From: Stygiolobus azoricus
GTDB lineage: Archaea > Thermoproteota > Thermoprotei_A > Sulfolobales > Sulfolobaceae
DNA length: 64,000 nt
NCBI RefSeq assembly: GCF_009729035.1
Contig: NZ_CP045483.1
Coordinates: 62,001-126,000 of the forward strand
Reading direction: 5' to 3'
The notes under the pieces were generated by a model, which saw nothing but the letters and a program-made list of their open reading frames with translations, had not been told where the DNA came from and made no database searches. A program made the translations under genes and the position numbers. This document shows, one piece after another, positions 10,487 through 18,726 of this stretch; the first letter of the stretch is position 1; each line of letters opens with the position of its first letter.

Positions 10487-10603
10487 ATGCAACAAGTAAT
10501 ACAACAAGAAAAACAAGAAAGCAATACGATTAGCAAGATAATGAGCAGTAGGAAGAAGAAAGAAGCTGAAATTTTAGAAACTCCTAAAGTTGTAGTAGAC
10601 TAA
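10487..10603 (+). CDS. 38-residue charged small protein
   Basis: A short ORF, MQQVIQQEKQESNTISKIMS..., ending KVVVD. It is hydrophilic, rich in Q, K, E and S, with no cysteines and no membrane segment. It is supported by a very good promoter: GTTTATAAATAT at 10457-10468 is centred about 26 nt before the ATG, matching leaderless initiation, and a T6 run at 10642-10647 could terminate the message. I do not recognise the family; it may be a small regulatory or unstructured protein. Confidence 0.5.
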   Translation: MQQVIQQEKQESNTISKIMSSRKKKEAEILETPKVVVD

Positions 10604-10668
10604 ATTGAATAGAAAAAAATTAAAGTTAACTTTTATGTAAGTTTTTTGTTTATTTCTTCTTGGTACTT

Positions 10669-11193
10669 ATGCAATTAGGAATTGCAGCCCACAGTTCAAT
10701 ACCTTCTAAAGAAGCTGAAGAGAAAGTGAAAAGGTTTATAGATTCGTTAACCTGTAAACCCAGAATATTGCTGGGCGGTTATTGGGGACTTATGAAGATA
10801 ATTGCTGATGAGGCAATTTCAAGAGGTTTACAAGTTGTAATTTTTCTACCCGTGGAAAGGGAAGACGTAAAAATACCATCAGAAGTGATTAGAGTAAATA
10901 CTGGGTGTGAATACAGATGCAGGTCGGTTATGCTAGTACGTTCATCAGATGTCCTAGTATCGTTAGGCGGAGGAGTAGGTACGCTAATAGAGATTGCGAT
11001 GGCTTACGCTATGGGAAAACCCACATTCGTTCTGGTAGACGCAAATATGCCTACGGACGAACTACGGAAGGCTTATCCACGTTATTTCGACGATAGGGCA
11101 GTAGTTGATATAAAGTACTTTTCGGATCCTGAAAAGATAGCTAAAGTTATCTGTTCTGAAGAGTTTACAACTGTGAAAACCGACTTCGGTTAA
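10669..11193 (+). CDS. LOG-family (SLOG fold) protein
   Basis: A 174-residue protein beginning MQLGIAAHSSIPSKE. It has LLGGYWGLMKIIADEAISRG (~residues 33-52), corresponding to the GG-x-GLM element, and VSLGGGVGTLIEIAMAYAMGK (~100-120), close to the PGGxGTxxE signature of LOG/TIGR00725 proteins. These Rossmann-like proteins bind nucleotides; some cleave the ribosyl-phosphate bond of cytokinin nucleotides, and others are uncharacterised. ATG 10669 is preferred for its N-terminus; an in-frame TTG at 10660 lies closer to the spacing expected from the TATA-like TTTTATG (10631-10637). Confidence 0.75.
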   Translation: MQLGIAAHSSIPSKEAEEKVKRFIDSLTCKPRILLGGYWGLMKIIADEAISRGLQVVIFLPVEREDVKIPSEVIRVNTGCEYRCRSVMLVRSSDVLVSLGGGVGTLIEIAMAYAMGKPTFVLVDANMPTDELRKAYPRYFDDRAVVDIKYFSDPEKIAKVICSEEFTTVKTDFG

Positions 11194-11244
11194 ACCGGGT
11201 ATTTAGAACAAACATCTTTATGCTTTGTTTAAGAGTTTTATACC

Positions 11245-11646
11245 ATGCCAGACGCTTTTTCCATTATATTAGATGAAGTAGCCGAAGATGTCTACAAGCG
11301 TTTAGGTAAAAGAACCAATGCTTCCGTCAAGCTGATTCCCTTTAACCCCACAATACTAGGTTACGTTAAAGCTAATGATTATACTATATATTTAAATTCA
11401 ATACCATTCAGCTTAGTTAAAAATGACCCCATTAAATCGAGAGAATATTTATACGTAGTTATACTCCATGAATACTTGCACTTAGTCGGAATTGCCGACG
11501 AAAGAGAAGTGAGAAAAATTACTACTGAAATAACAGCCCAAAAGTTCGGCAGGACAAGTTACGCATACTTATTGGCTGAAAAACTGACAGACCCGATAGA
11601 TTTACACTTAATGAACAAAGGGGACAGACCACCAATGTATATGTAG
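11245..11646 (+). CDS. Zincin-like putative metalloprotease
   Basis: A 133-residue protein with an HEXXH zinc site, VVILHEYLHLVGIADERE at ~residues 71-88, with a following glutamate that could be the third ligand. At this length it is a minimal zincin domain with no signal peptide, so it is probably cytoplasmic. A TATA element (TCTTTATG, ~11216-11223) is about 27 nt upstream of ATG 11245. Proteolytic activity and substrate are inferred from the motif only. The C-terminus (HLMNKGDRPPMYM) is not recognised. Confidence 0.65.
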   Translation: MPDAFSIILDEVAEDVYKRLGKRTNASVKLIPFNPTILGYVKANDYTIYLNSIPFSLVKNDPIKSREYLYVVILHEYLHLVGIADEREVRKITTEITAQKFGRTSYAYLLAEKLTDPIDLHLMNKGDRPPMYM

Positions 11647-11682
11647 TAAAAATTAATTATTTCGCCGTTAGTATAGTAAACT

Positions 11683-11739
11683 TGAGTGATGACATCGCCA
11701 GTATAAGACTGGATGACTTCACCTGGCCTTCCTGAGTCA
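11683..11739 (+). ncRNA. Candidate C/D box guide RNA
   Basis: Between the zincin gene and codA the plus strand has a perfect C box GTGATGA (11686-11692), a C'-like TGGATGA (11710-11716) and a D box CTGA (11732-11735), a span of ~50 nt as usual for archaeal C/D sRNAs. The D' box is unclear, and I recognise no rRNA match for its guides, so support is weaker than for the candidates at 29130 and 39474. Confidence 0.4.
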
Positions 11740-11755
11740 TGGCCTTCCTGAGTCA
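11725..11755. repeat. Tandem duplication of a 16-bp unit
   Basis: GGCCTTCCTGAGTCA occurs twice head to tail, at 11725-11739 and 11741-11755, separated by one base. The first copy supplies the D box of the candidate C/D RNA, so the second copy creates a duplicate D box. Confidence 0.8.
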
Positions 11756-12988
11756 CGGTTTCCTTTTAACTTCTTCCCATCTTCCGTTTATAAGGACGTA
11801 CCTACCATCTTTCGCTATGACTTCTCCTTCCCTTATTACGTATCTCGGAGGTTCCATGAACCTTATGAGGTCAATTTCGTCTTCAGCATTAGTGACTAAT
11901 AAATTCGCCTTTTTGCCTTCTTCTATACCATATTCCGTTCTCCAAGCTCTAGCTGCGTTATAAGTTATCAGATTTATCGAATTTCTCAACTCGTCAAAAC
12001 CTGTAAGTTGATCTAAATGAATTGCCATAAACAGTACTTGTAACATATTACCGCTTCCTAAAGGATACCAAGGATCCATAATACAGTCATGCCCCAAAGC
12101 TACGTTCACTCCGTGATCAAGCAGTTCCCTAATAGGTGCCATTCCTCTTCTCTTAGGATATTCATCTAACCTCCCCTGAAGTACAGCATTTACAAGGGGG
12201 TTCGGTATTACTGTAATTCCAGCCTTTGAAACAATGGGTAAAATCCTATATCTATATGCCTTATCCCAACTATGCATTGCTGTGACGTGTCCTGCAGTGA
12301 CTCTGTTAAACCAATTGTTCTCTATTGTCTTTTTAGCCACAACCTCTAAATACCTTGAGTTGGGGTCGTCAGTTTCGTCAATGTGACCGTCCACATCTTT
12401 GTTAAACTCTTTAGCTATGTTAAAGGCTAGATCTATTGAATTTACTCCATCCTCTCGTGTTATTTCATTGTGAGGGATCAAACCTACGTTATCCGCACCT
12501 AGTTCTACAGCTTTGTAAAGCAGTTCATCGTTACCCTTGTCTGTATATATCCCGTCTTGGGGAAAAGCAGTTATTTGAATGTCCGCTATTTTCTTTAGTT
12601 CCTCTCTTACTTTCAATAGAGCTCTTAATATTTTAAACTCCTTTTCCGTTATGTCTGCATGACTTCTGATCCATAAAGTCCCGTAAGCTACCATGAGTTT
12701 CACAGCTGTCGTAGCTCTCTTTATCACATCGTCTTCAGTTAGTTTTCCTTTAATTTCTTTCCATATCCTTATACCCTCCCAAAGAGTGCCGCTAATGTTT
12801 TGTACTGGAAGGAAAACACTGTCAAGGTGGAAGTGCATGTTAAAGTAAGGAGGTATAACTAGCTTACCTCCAGCGTCAACGAGTTCTTCTCCTCTACATT
12901 CCCCTACACATGTGATTATCCCGTTCTCAATTCCTATGCTAACTTTTCTACCGTCAAGAAGTTTAGCATTTTTAACGATATACATCAT
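11753..12988 (-). CDS. codA: Cytosine deaminase / amidohydrolase
   Basis: A 411-residue amidohydrolase. Metal and catalytic motifs are in place: MHFHLD (~residues 52-57), DGHIDETDDPNS (~200-211), AGHVTAMHS (~236-244) and GHDCIMDPWYPLGSG (~300-314), the last very close to the cytosine deaminase signature around the metal-binding aspartate. The family converts cytosine to uracil and ammonia (pyrimidine salvage); related enzymes act on other heterocycles. ATG 12988 is about 27 nt from a minus-strand TATA (ACGTTTATAAC, ~13009-13018), so it is leaderless. It converges on the zincin gene. Confidence 0.85.
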   Translation of the reverse strand: MMYIVKNAKLLDGRKVSIGIENGIITCVGECRGEELVDAGGKLVIPPYFNMHFHLDSVFLPVQNISGTLWEGIRIWKEIKGKLTEDDVIKRATTAVKLMVAYGTLWIRSHADITEKEFKILRALLKVREELKKIADIQITAFPQDGIYTDKGNDELLYKAVELGADNVGLIPHNEITREDGVNSIDLAFNIAKEFNKDVDGHIDETDDPNSRYLEVVAKKTIENNWFNRVTAGHVTAMHSWDKAYRYRILPIVSKAGITVIPNPLVNAVLQGRLDEYPKRRGMAPIRELLDHGVNVALGHDCIMDPWYPLGSGNMLQVLFMAIHLDQLTGFDELRNSINLITYNAARAWRTEYGIEEGKKANLLVTNAEDEIDLIRFMEPPRYVIREGEVIAKDGRYVLINGRWEEVKRKP

Positions 12989-13035
12989 GAGACATAAGAA
13001 AACGTATGTTATAAACGTTATATCTTATCGAACGG

Positions 13036-13239
13036 TCAGTTTCTCCTAACACTGATTATCCAAATTCCATCTTCTTTAGCCTTCTCAACTTCATACCCCC
13101 TAAACAAGTAGGATATATCTACATCACTCATCAGAATAAGAGTTTCATTTCTCTTCAATTTTTTAAGCAACTCCTTAGACTTATTTCTAACTTCCTCTAA
13201 GTCTTTTTGACTCATATCTACTACTATTATATTCTGCAT
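13036..13239 (-). CDS. Small TusA-like-fold protein lacking the cysteine
   Basis: A 67-residue protein, MQNIIVVDMSQKDLEEVRNK..., whose order (strand, long helix, strand LILMSD, helix, two final strands) looks like the TusA/SirA fold. The usual CPxP active-site cysteine is absent, so it is unlikely to be a sulfur carrier. ATG 13239 fits a minus-strand TATA at 13261-13270; upstream in-frame starts at 13245 (ATG) and 13293 (GTG) are less well placed. A 19-bp palindrome at 13291-13309 lies just upstream of the promoter. The fold call is by pattern only. Confidence 0.5.
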   Translation of the reverse strand: MQNIIVVDMSQKDLEEVRNKSKELLKKLKRNETLILMSDVDISYLFRGYEVEKAKEDGIWIISVRRN

Positions 13240-13290
13240 AGTCATGAGTAGGATAAAGGGATTATAAACGTTTTTCAGAGAGTCCTTGAT

Positions 13291-13309
13291 CACTGTTTAT
13301 TAAACAGTG
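13291..13309. promoter_or_regulatory. Palindromic operator candidate
   Basis: CACTGTTTA-T-TAAACAGTG is a perfect 9-bp inverted repeat around a single central base. It lies about 20 bp upstream of the minus-strand TATA box (13261-13270) of the small TusA-like gene, where an archaeal activator or repressor dimer could bind. No regulator can be named. Confidence 0.5.
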
Positions 13310-13405
13310 TTAATCAGCTTAACAAATTTTAAATTACAATATAAATTATAAAAATTACCTTAATTAAATATAAATTGAAAAAATGTCAGAACTTTAAAAA
13401 AGGAA

Positions 13406-13579
13406 TTAACTTTTAGCAATTTTTGTATAAAAGCTTAAGTCTATCGCAGTCGATAACGAGAATGGTGTAGTACAAGCTATAAGCCTGCATTTATCTCTTT
13501 CACACTCGTATAGTCCATACCCAGTACTGCACCAGTCACTTTTCCTTATCGTATAGTATTTTGAGATATTTGATTTCAT
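13406..13579 (-). CDS. 57-residue four-cysteine small protein
   Basis: A short ORF encoding MKSNISKYYTIRKSDWCSTG... with cysteines at 17, 26, 31 and 36 (C-X8-C-X4-C-X4-C), a spacing that could hold zinc or an Fe-S cluster. It has no membrane segment. Support for a real gene: a minus-strand TATA element (CTTATATAC, ~13602-13612) centred about 27 nt upstream of ATG 13579, and protein-like composition within AT-rich DNA. I do not recognise the family. Confidence 0.5.
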   Translation of the reverse strand: MKSNISKYYTIRKSDWCSTGYGLYECERDKCRLIACTTPFSLSTAIDLSFYTKIAKS

Positions 13580-13908
13580 AAAACAAATTACCTTAAATAA
13601 AGTATATAAGACTTAATCTAATTATTTGGATTAAGAGTATTAAAAATGAGGACGGTTGTTTAAGCATTTCGAAACTAAAATAAATAATTAGAATAAAGTA
13701 ATTTAACTTATTAAAAATCAACAACTACTCTAGTTTAAACCTCCTTAACGAAAAGTTAAAAATGTTATATTTCAACCTCTACCTTGAATTTAGACTACTT
13801 TATCTCTGATTCACGTCTCCTTTGTCAATCTTCATTAATCAAGTTCAATTGAATAGTTGTTTTTGTTTAAACTAAACTTTTTTAACTAAAAAAAATAATA
13901 ACTCACTT
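13580..13908. other. AT-rich intergenic region upstream of the TauE-like gene
   Basis: This 329-nt stretch is strongly AT-rich. It contains the promoter of the 57-residue gene at its left end, two copies of the palindrome GTTTAAAC (13733-13740 and 13865-13872), and TTCAATTGAA at 13844-13853. No gene is visible. Confidence 0.45.
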
Positions 13909-14760
13909 ATGCTTGAGCTCACTTTACTCCAATACGTGCTCTCGGTAATCTCAGGATTTCTAGTGGGCTTCAGTTTAGGGCTAATAGGAGGAGGAGGTTC
14001 TATACTAGCAATACCTCTACTCCTCTACTTTGTAGGTCTAGCGTATTTACCAGGAGTGAACTCTAACTATATAGATCACGTGGTGATTGGGACTACAGCA
14101 CTCGCTGTAGGATTAAACGCATATATAAACGCTTTTATCCACTGGAGAAAGGGAAACGTAAGGATTGTAGAGGGAATAGCGTTTACAATACCGGGAATAT
14201 TAGGAACTTACACCGGTGCTAGAGTTGGGCTGTTAGTTCACGGAGGGCTCTTGCTTTTCTTATTCGGAATTTTAATGATTGTAATAGCAGTAATGGTTTA
14301 CAAAGGAAAGGATAGACCCAAGAGTACTAAGGTAGCAGAACCTAACACTAATTCGCAAGGCTTAATAGAGTCTTTAAGAAGAATTAACTTCGCTAGAATT
14401 ATTCCGGTCGGATTTGCTGTAGGCTTTGCTTCAGGTTTCTTCGGAATAGGTGGAGGATTCTTAATAGTCCCCGGATTACTCTTCAGTACTGGTTTATGCA
14501 TGATTAAAGCTGTAGGAACTTCACTGATATCTGTAGGAACTTTCGGTGTCACTGGAGCTTTAACTTACGCGTTAGCTGGTGAAATAGATCCTGTGATCAG
14601 TATATTATATTTAGCTGGAGGTGTGGCAGGAGGGTATGTAGGTGCGAAAATAGCCAGCAGCCTACCAAGAGGGATGTTAAGAAAAGTCTTCGCCGTGATA
14701 ATAATTTTGGTAGCAATTTACTTAATGTACCAAAATGCTTATGCGTTAAAGGCATTTTGA
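13909..14760 (+). CDS. TauE/SafE-family membrane transporter
   Basis: A 283-residue protein with about eight membrane segments in two related halves. Each half carries a glycine-rich start: GLIGGGGSILAIPLLLYF (~residues 24-41) and GIGGGFLIVPGLL (~180-192), the duplicated motif of the TauE/SafE (DUF81) family. Members export sulfite, sulfoacetate or other small anions, so an anion-export role fits this sulfur-rich neighbourhood, but the substrate is inferred. ATG 13909 is the start. The last 22 nt overlap the 3' end of the convergent membrane gene. Confidence 0.8.
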   Translation: MLELTLLQYVLSVISGFLVGFSLGLIGGGGSILAIPLLLYFVGLAYLPGVNSNYIDHVVIGTTALAVGLNAYINAFIHWRKGNVRIVEGIAFTIPGILGTYTGARVGLLVHGGLLLFLFGILMIVIAVMVYKGKDRPKSTKVAEPNTNSQGLIESLRRINFARIIPVGFAVGFASGFFGIGGGFLIVPGLLFSTGLCMIKAVGTSLISVGTFGVTGALTYALAGEIDPVISILYLAGGVAGGYVGAKIASSLPRGMLRKVFAVIIILVAIYLMYQNAYALKAF

Positions 14761-15005
14761 GTTTTTTCATTTAAGACCTTTTGATAATATAAGACCATTC
14801 CAAAAAGTATTCCAAGTTCATATAGATAAGGCGTGAAGAAGGTAAGAAGTGTTCCTAAGACTAGAACAAGGTAAACTATCCTAAGAATCATTTCTTTAGA
14901 GTTGAAAAGCCCTATCAAGCACAGACCTAAGGTTATTATAATCGTAGAGTATACCCAGAACGGATCAGCAAGCAGGATGGGAGGGAATGTAGCGATTCCT
15001 ATCAA
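14739..15005 (-). CDS. Small uncharacterised membrane protein
   Basis: An 88-residue protein with three hydrophobic segments (about residues 12-34, 40-60, 60-76) and a short polar tail. I do not recognise it. It overlaps the upstream 169-residue membrane gene by 4 nt, so the two are translationally coupled and may form one complex. Its 3' end overlaps the TauE-like gene on the other strand by 22 nt. Confidence 0.6.
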   Translation of the reverse strand: MIGIATFPPILLADPFWVYSTIIITLGLCLIGLFNSKEMILRIVYLVLVLGTLLTFFTPYLYELGILFGMVLYYQKVLNEKTQNAFNA

Positions 15006-15511
15006 GGGGAAGGGTCTTTTCTCACGTTCCCGTTTCGTATATAATTTATTATATAAAGGGATAACATTTCAGCCATCATAGGATAGAAGAACCAGTAAGA
15101 GTTAACAGAATAGTTAAACACGTCCAAGGTATTTTCGAAGTACGAACTTCCTAAGTAGGCTAAATTAAAAGTATAACCCATCAGGAATTCATTGATTACT
15201 GCCAAAACGGATATGTATATCTCATGCCCACCTCTGTATTCCTTCGAAGTAAGCTTTTTAGCTACTAAAAAGAACGGGACTAGTAACGATACCATATAAA
15301 TACTATTGGTGAGAAAGGCTAAGGCAAGTGAGAAAGACGGGGGGTAATATAAATAATAGATAGCACTAAGAAACATTATTGCCATCATGCCAAGAAGGAA
15401 ATATACAAGGAATAACCCAGCGTAATTTTTCACCCTCTCTGACAAGTATAAGATCGCCACTATCACGACAACCATTACCGATGCTATTCCAGAGTATAGT
15501 AGCAGATCCAC
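15002..15511 (-). CDS. Uncharacterised multi-pass membrane protein
   Basis: A 169-residue protein with about five hydrophobic segments and aromatic-rich loops (YYLYYPPS, NSYWFFYP). No family was recognised. The start is GTG 15511, which lies about 27 nt after a minus-strand TATA (CCTTTTAAACAA, 15532-15543) and so fits leaderless initiation. It is the first gene of a two-gene unit with the 88-residue protein. Confidence 0.6.
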   Translation of the reverse strand: MDLLLYSGIASVMVVVIVAILYLSERVKNYAGLFLVYFLLGMMAIMFLSAIYYLYYPPSFSLALAFLTNSIYMVSLLVPFFLVAKKLTSKEYRGGHEIYISVLAVINEFLMGYTFNLAYLGSSYFENTLDVFNYSVNSYWFFYPMMAEMLSLYIINYIRNGNVRKDPSP

Positions 15512-15633
15512 TACCTATTTTCCCTTCCTATTGTTTAAAAGGTTTCCCACATTTAACGTTAGACTCATTTAAGTGTTTAACGTTATATTCACTTTTATAA
15601 AAATTTATAAAATTAGCAGAGTTATTAACTATC

Positions 15634-16848
15634 ATGACAGATAAAGCAAACTATTTGGGAGCCTATTTTTCATGGGTAATGGACTCATATGACCTCGGTG
15701 CTGTAGTAATAACTGCTTCTGTTTTAGAAAAATTATTTTATCCAGCACTGGGACTCTTAGGAGCTGTTTTACCGATAGTCTTCACCGTAATATCAAGACC
15801 TTTAGGAGGATTCTTGTTTGGTCTCTTTTCAGACCTTAGGGGAAGAAAGATAATGCTAATCTTTACAGTGTTAGGATATTCTGCTACAATCGGTATAACT
15901 GGGATTCTTCCTACATATTATCAAATAGGAATTCTAGCCCCAGTTATACTTTCGCTGTTAAGAATATTTCAAGGGATATTCATAGGTGGTGATGTATCGA
16001 GTAGTTTTACATTAGCAATGGAAAGCGTTAGTACGAGAAGAGGATTATTCTCGGGAATAATGCAATCCGGTACTTTGGTGGGTTTTGTATTGGTCGATTT
16101 ACTTTTTACTCTACTCGCACCTAAGCCCTTCTTTACATCTTATGGATGGAGGATAATTTTCTTAACTGGTATGATCCCAGCTGCCCTAGCAGTGATAATA
16201 AGGTTTAAAATGTCAGAGTCCAGGATCTACATGAAAGTAGAAAAGCCAAAAACTAGGGATGTTATATACGGGCTAAAGCCGTTAATTCAGACAATATTTG
16301 TTATGATAGGATTTTGGATTATGATATATGCAGGCCCACAATTCGTCCCCGTATTGTTAGGTACTATAATGAAACTACCTCCTTCAGTTTACGGCCCTCT
16401 AACACTATACATGAACCTGATAGGAATCCCATCGATGATAATCTCCGGATTTATTGCCGACAAAATAGGGAGAAAGTTTATGGGCATATTGGGAGTTATA
16501 GTGTCTTTAGTCACAGCGTCCATACTGTATTTAGGGGTAATTCAGGGTTTTCCTCTACTTTACGCGATATTACTCTTTGGCTTTGGAGTTAACCTTCCCT
16601 CAGGCATTACTCCAGCTTACCTCTCAGAGAGGTTCAGGACTATAAGTAGAGCTACTGGAGTCGGATTCTCGTATAACGGTGCGTTCATCGTAGCCGGATT
16701 CTCCTCTATATACATATCACTTCTGAGCAAAACTTTATCGCCATATATATCTGCACTTATAGTGTTCAGCATAGGGAGCGTGATTTCGATAATAGCACTC
16801 CTGATGGGTCCGGAAACGCTAAGACAGTCTGAACTAACTGCAGAATAA
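15634..16848 (+). CDS. MFS transporter (metabolite:H+ symporter type)
   Basis: A 404-residue, 12-TM major facilitator protein. The loop-2 signature [12 protein letters not shown] (~residues 62-73) and its second-half repeat [14 protein letters not shown] (~270-283) are clear. The overall pattern resembles the MHS/sugar-porter-like symporters for organic acids. A TATA (AAATTTATAAAAT region, ~15601-15612) lies about 27 nt before ATG 15634, giving a leaderless mRNA. The 3' end overlaps the convergent RHH-like gene by 15 nt. The substrate is unknown. Confidence 0.85.
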   Translation: MTDKANYLGAYFSWVMDSYDLGAVVITASVLEKLFYPALGLLGAVLPIVFTVISRPLGGFLFGLFSDLRGRKIMLIFTVLGYSATIGITGILPTYYQIGILAPVILSLLRIFQGIFIGGDVSSSFTLAMESVSTRRGLFSGIMQSGTLVGFVLVDLLFTLLAPKPFFTSYGWRIIFLTGMIPAALAVIIRFKMSESRIYMKVEKPKTRDVIYGLKPLIQTIFVMIGFWIMIYAGPQFVPVLLGTIMKLPPSVYGPLTLYMNLIGIPSMIISGFIADKIGRKFMGILGVIVSLVTASILYLGVIQGFPLLYAILLFGFGVNLPSGITPAYLSERFRTISRATGVGFSYNGAFIVAGFSSIYISLLSKTLSPYISALIVFSIGSVISIIALLMGPETLRQSELTAE

Positions 16849-17058
16849 GAACTTATGAATTTTCCTTACCAATTCTTTTTCGTCTACATTAACGGATAAT
16901 GTTAGAGATCTCATCCTACCAGAAGTAGGGACTTCAGGTAGGTTAAGACACTCATCAGTTCTGAATATGTAATCCACAAACTGAGAAAACTTCATCCTTT
17001 TTTGTTCTGAGGCCTTGAGCAGTATTTCGTACCATTCCTGAGGTATTTTTACCTTCAT
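16834..17058 (-). CDS. Small RHH-like protein
   Basis: A 74-residue protein, [20 protein letters not shown]..., whose strand-helix-helix start resembles ribbon-helix-helix DNA-binding proteins; the C-terminal half is not recognised. It starts 3 nt after the stop of the zinc-ribbon gene, so both are on one transcript. It overlaps the end of the convergent MFS gene by 15 nt. The DNA-binding role is inferred from pattern only. Confidence 0.5.
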   Translation of the reverse strand: MKVKIPQEWYEILLKASEQKRMKFSQFVDYIFRTDECLNLPEVPTSGRMRSLTLSVNVDEKELVRKIHKFLFCS

Positions 17059-17061
17059 TTT

Positions 17062-17202
17062 TTACCCTATGCTAGTTGTCTTCACTTGATATTTAATAAA
17101 AACATAACCGCAATTAGGACAGACTTTAGTTATCACGTTTCCCTCTCTCACTACTTTTATTTCCACCACGTTACCGCAATTAGGACAAGTCCTCTTGGCC
17201 AT
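17062..17202 (-). CDS. 46-residue zinc-ribbon protein
   Basis: A short ORF, MAKRTCPNCGNVVEIK..., with CPNCG at residues 6-10 and CPNCGYVF at 28-35: two CPxCG knuckles forming one complete zinc ribbon. A minus-strand TATA (TTTTAAACT, ~17222-17231) is about 27 nt upstream of ATG 17202, so it is leaderless. It is the first gene of an operon with the RHH-like protein, 3 nt downstream. Such tiny zinc ribbons are frequent in Sulfolobales, mostly of unknown role. Confidence 0.75.
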   Translation of the reverse strand: MAKRTCPNCGNVVEIKVVREGNVITKVCPNCGYVFIKYQVKTTSIG

Positions 17203-17236
17203 GAATTAATTGTTTACGTTAAAAAGTTTAAAAGAC

Positions 17237-18637
17237 TCATTCCTTTATCTTAAATTGCTTCAACACATTGTCTCTCCTGATTAGCTTTGTAATGTACGGT
17301 GGAACAGTCACAGTACCATTTCCTTTACCTACGACCCTGCCTATTACCTGAGGACTTTCGCCTACCTTTTCTAATTCGTCTAGTAGTTGATCAGCTATCT
17401 TCTTATTTACAAACATCACTATAGCTCCATTAGTCCCTATAGTTGAATTGGGTATTATGAAGTTCTCTGTGGCAAACTCACATATTTCACGGTTTATTAC
17501 AGGGATTGAGTCCAGTTCAACGTTAACCTTTGCCTTTTCCGCAAACTCTTTTATAACAAATATACCGGGACCGGTAACGTCCGTAGTCATCGCAATATGA
17601 TCTTCCTTAGAAAAGGCTCTCCCAAACTCCGGGAGGTGATTATAAATTACTTTCGCCACGTGAATATTAGGTCTTGACATCACTCGTAAAGCTTGACTCT
17701 TAACCTTCTCGAGTTTCGAAAATGATATCCCCTTGCTTTCCATGAGTTCCACTAGTTCAGGTACTGCCAGAACCCACAAGTGGACGTTTATCGGGGTTAA
17801 CTCGCCAAAATACCGAGTAGTCACGATGACCGTATTTTCGTCTACTTGGTCGTAGAAAGTAGGTAACTCGTGATCACTCTTGCCTATTACTGTAGCACCC
17901 ATCATTAAAGTCTTGGTTGATGGTTGTATATCATTCTTAAGCTCCATGTTGTACTTCCGCGTGAAGTTCTCATAGTTCCTTAACAGTTTATCTTTAAGTT
18001 CTTCATTAGGTGCGTCTGCGACGGGTATGACCGTGAGGTCTTGGAAGACACCTTTAGTGAAGAGATCATTTAACGAGTTTGATATCGCTACGTCTACTTG
18101 AGTTTGGGAGCCAGGGTTATCTAACGGGTCGACTATCTGTATCGTATCATTATTAGCTACCGTATAGGATTTTTCTAACTTACCCTCGAGTCTAAACAAG
18201 TCTAACACCGCTACCTCACCGTCCTTCTTTGTAGTTACTATTGAGTGCCCTTTGCCAATTGTTAATTTTCGGTTCGTCTTAATCGAAGTATATGCGTTAT
18301 AGAGGAAATTAGCAAAGGCTTGTGGATCTCCAGCAGTTTCTTGGTTAACTTGAATTAAGCTAATAGCTCTATCTGCATCAAATTCCCCTCCGTTTATCAG
18401 CCTCTTATGTATGACCTTTTCAGTCGAAATGAAGATGTCTGCGTCCTCTCTAGGTAGTATGTAAATGTTTCTCTTTTCCAGATCCTTCCTGAGTTTTTCA
18501 AGTGCGGGATACACTGTATCTATAAGGTCTACCTTAACAGCACAACCAGTTGCTAGTGATAAGGGATTTAAACCCATGCTTTTATAAATCTCTAAATTCT
18601 CTCTAAATTTAACAAAAATGTCCATCTTGCTAACCAC
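17237..18637 (-). CDS. SelD-related putative sulfur metabolism protein
   Basis: A 466-residue protein related to selenophosphate synthetase/AIR-synthase ATPases. Residues ~23-40 ([15 protein letters not shown]) recall the N-terminal loop of SelD with its catalytic Cys/Sec, here Cys32. Later elements such as [15 protein letters not shown] (~188-202) and [14 protein letters not shown] (~258-271) parallel the SelD core. Sulfolobales are not known to make selenocysteine, and this branch is usually found with sulfur-carrier genes, so it may activate a sulfur species rather than selenide; that is inference. The start is GTG 18637, about 27 nt from a minus-strand TATA (ATTTAAAAG, 18659-18667), so it has its own promoter although it follows the tusA-DUF1641 unit. 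Confidence 0.8.
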   Translation of the reverse strand: MVSKMDIFVKFRENLEIYKSMGLNPLSLATGCAVKVDLIDTVYPALEKLRKDLEKRNIYILPREDADIFISTEKVIHKRLINGGEFDADRAISLIQVNQETAGDPQAFANFLYNAYTSIKTNRKLTIGKGHSIVTTKKDGEVAVLDLFRLEGKLEKSYTVANNDTIQIVDPLDNPGSQTQVDVAISNSLNDLFTKGVFQDLTVIPVADAPNEELKDKLLRNYENFTRKYNMELKNDIQPSTKTLMMGATVIGKSDHELPTFYDQVDENTVIVTTRYFGELTPINVHLWVLAVPELVELMESKGISFSKLEKVKSQALRVMSRPNIHVAKVIYNHLPEFGRAFSKEDHIAMTTDVTGPGIFVIKEFAEKAKVNVELDSIPVINREICEFATENFIIPNSTIGTNGAIVMFVNKKIADQLLDELEKVGESPQVIGRVVGKGNGTVTVPPYITKLIRRDNVLKQFKIKE

Positions 18638-18726
18638 TGAAAAAAAGATTATTTTTGTGTCTTTTAAATTCTTCTAAGAAAAAGAAATAATCATCCTAAA
18701 ATAATATAATGCTTTTGAGATAATTC

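Noticed and set aside
11661-11740. tRNA-like start GCCGTTAGTATAGT
   Set aside because: No acceptor stem partner, no T-loop GTTCRA sequence and no CCA-end context; the C/D box reading explains the region better.
13733-13872. Two GTTTAAAC palindromes upstream of the TauE-like gene
   Set aside because: 8-bp AT-rich palindromes are expected by chance in such DNA; no further pattern supports an operator.
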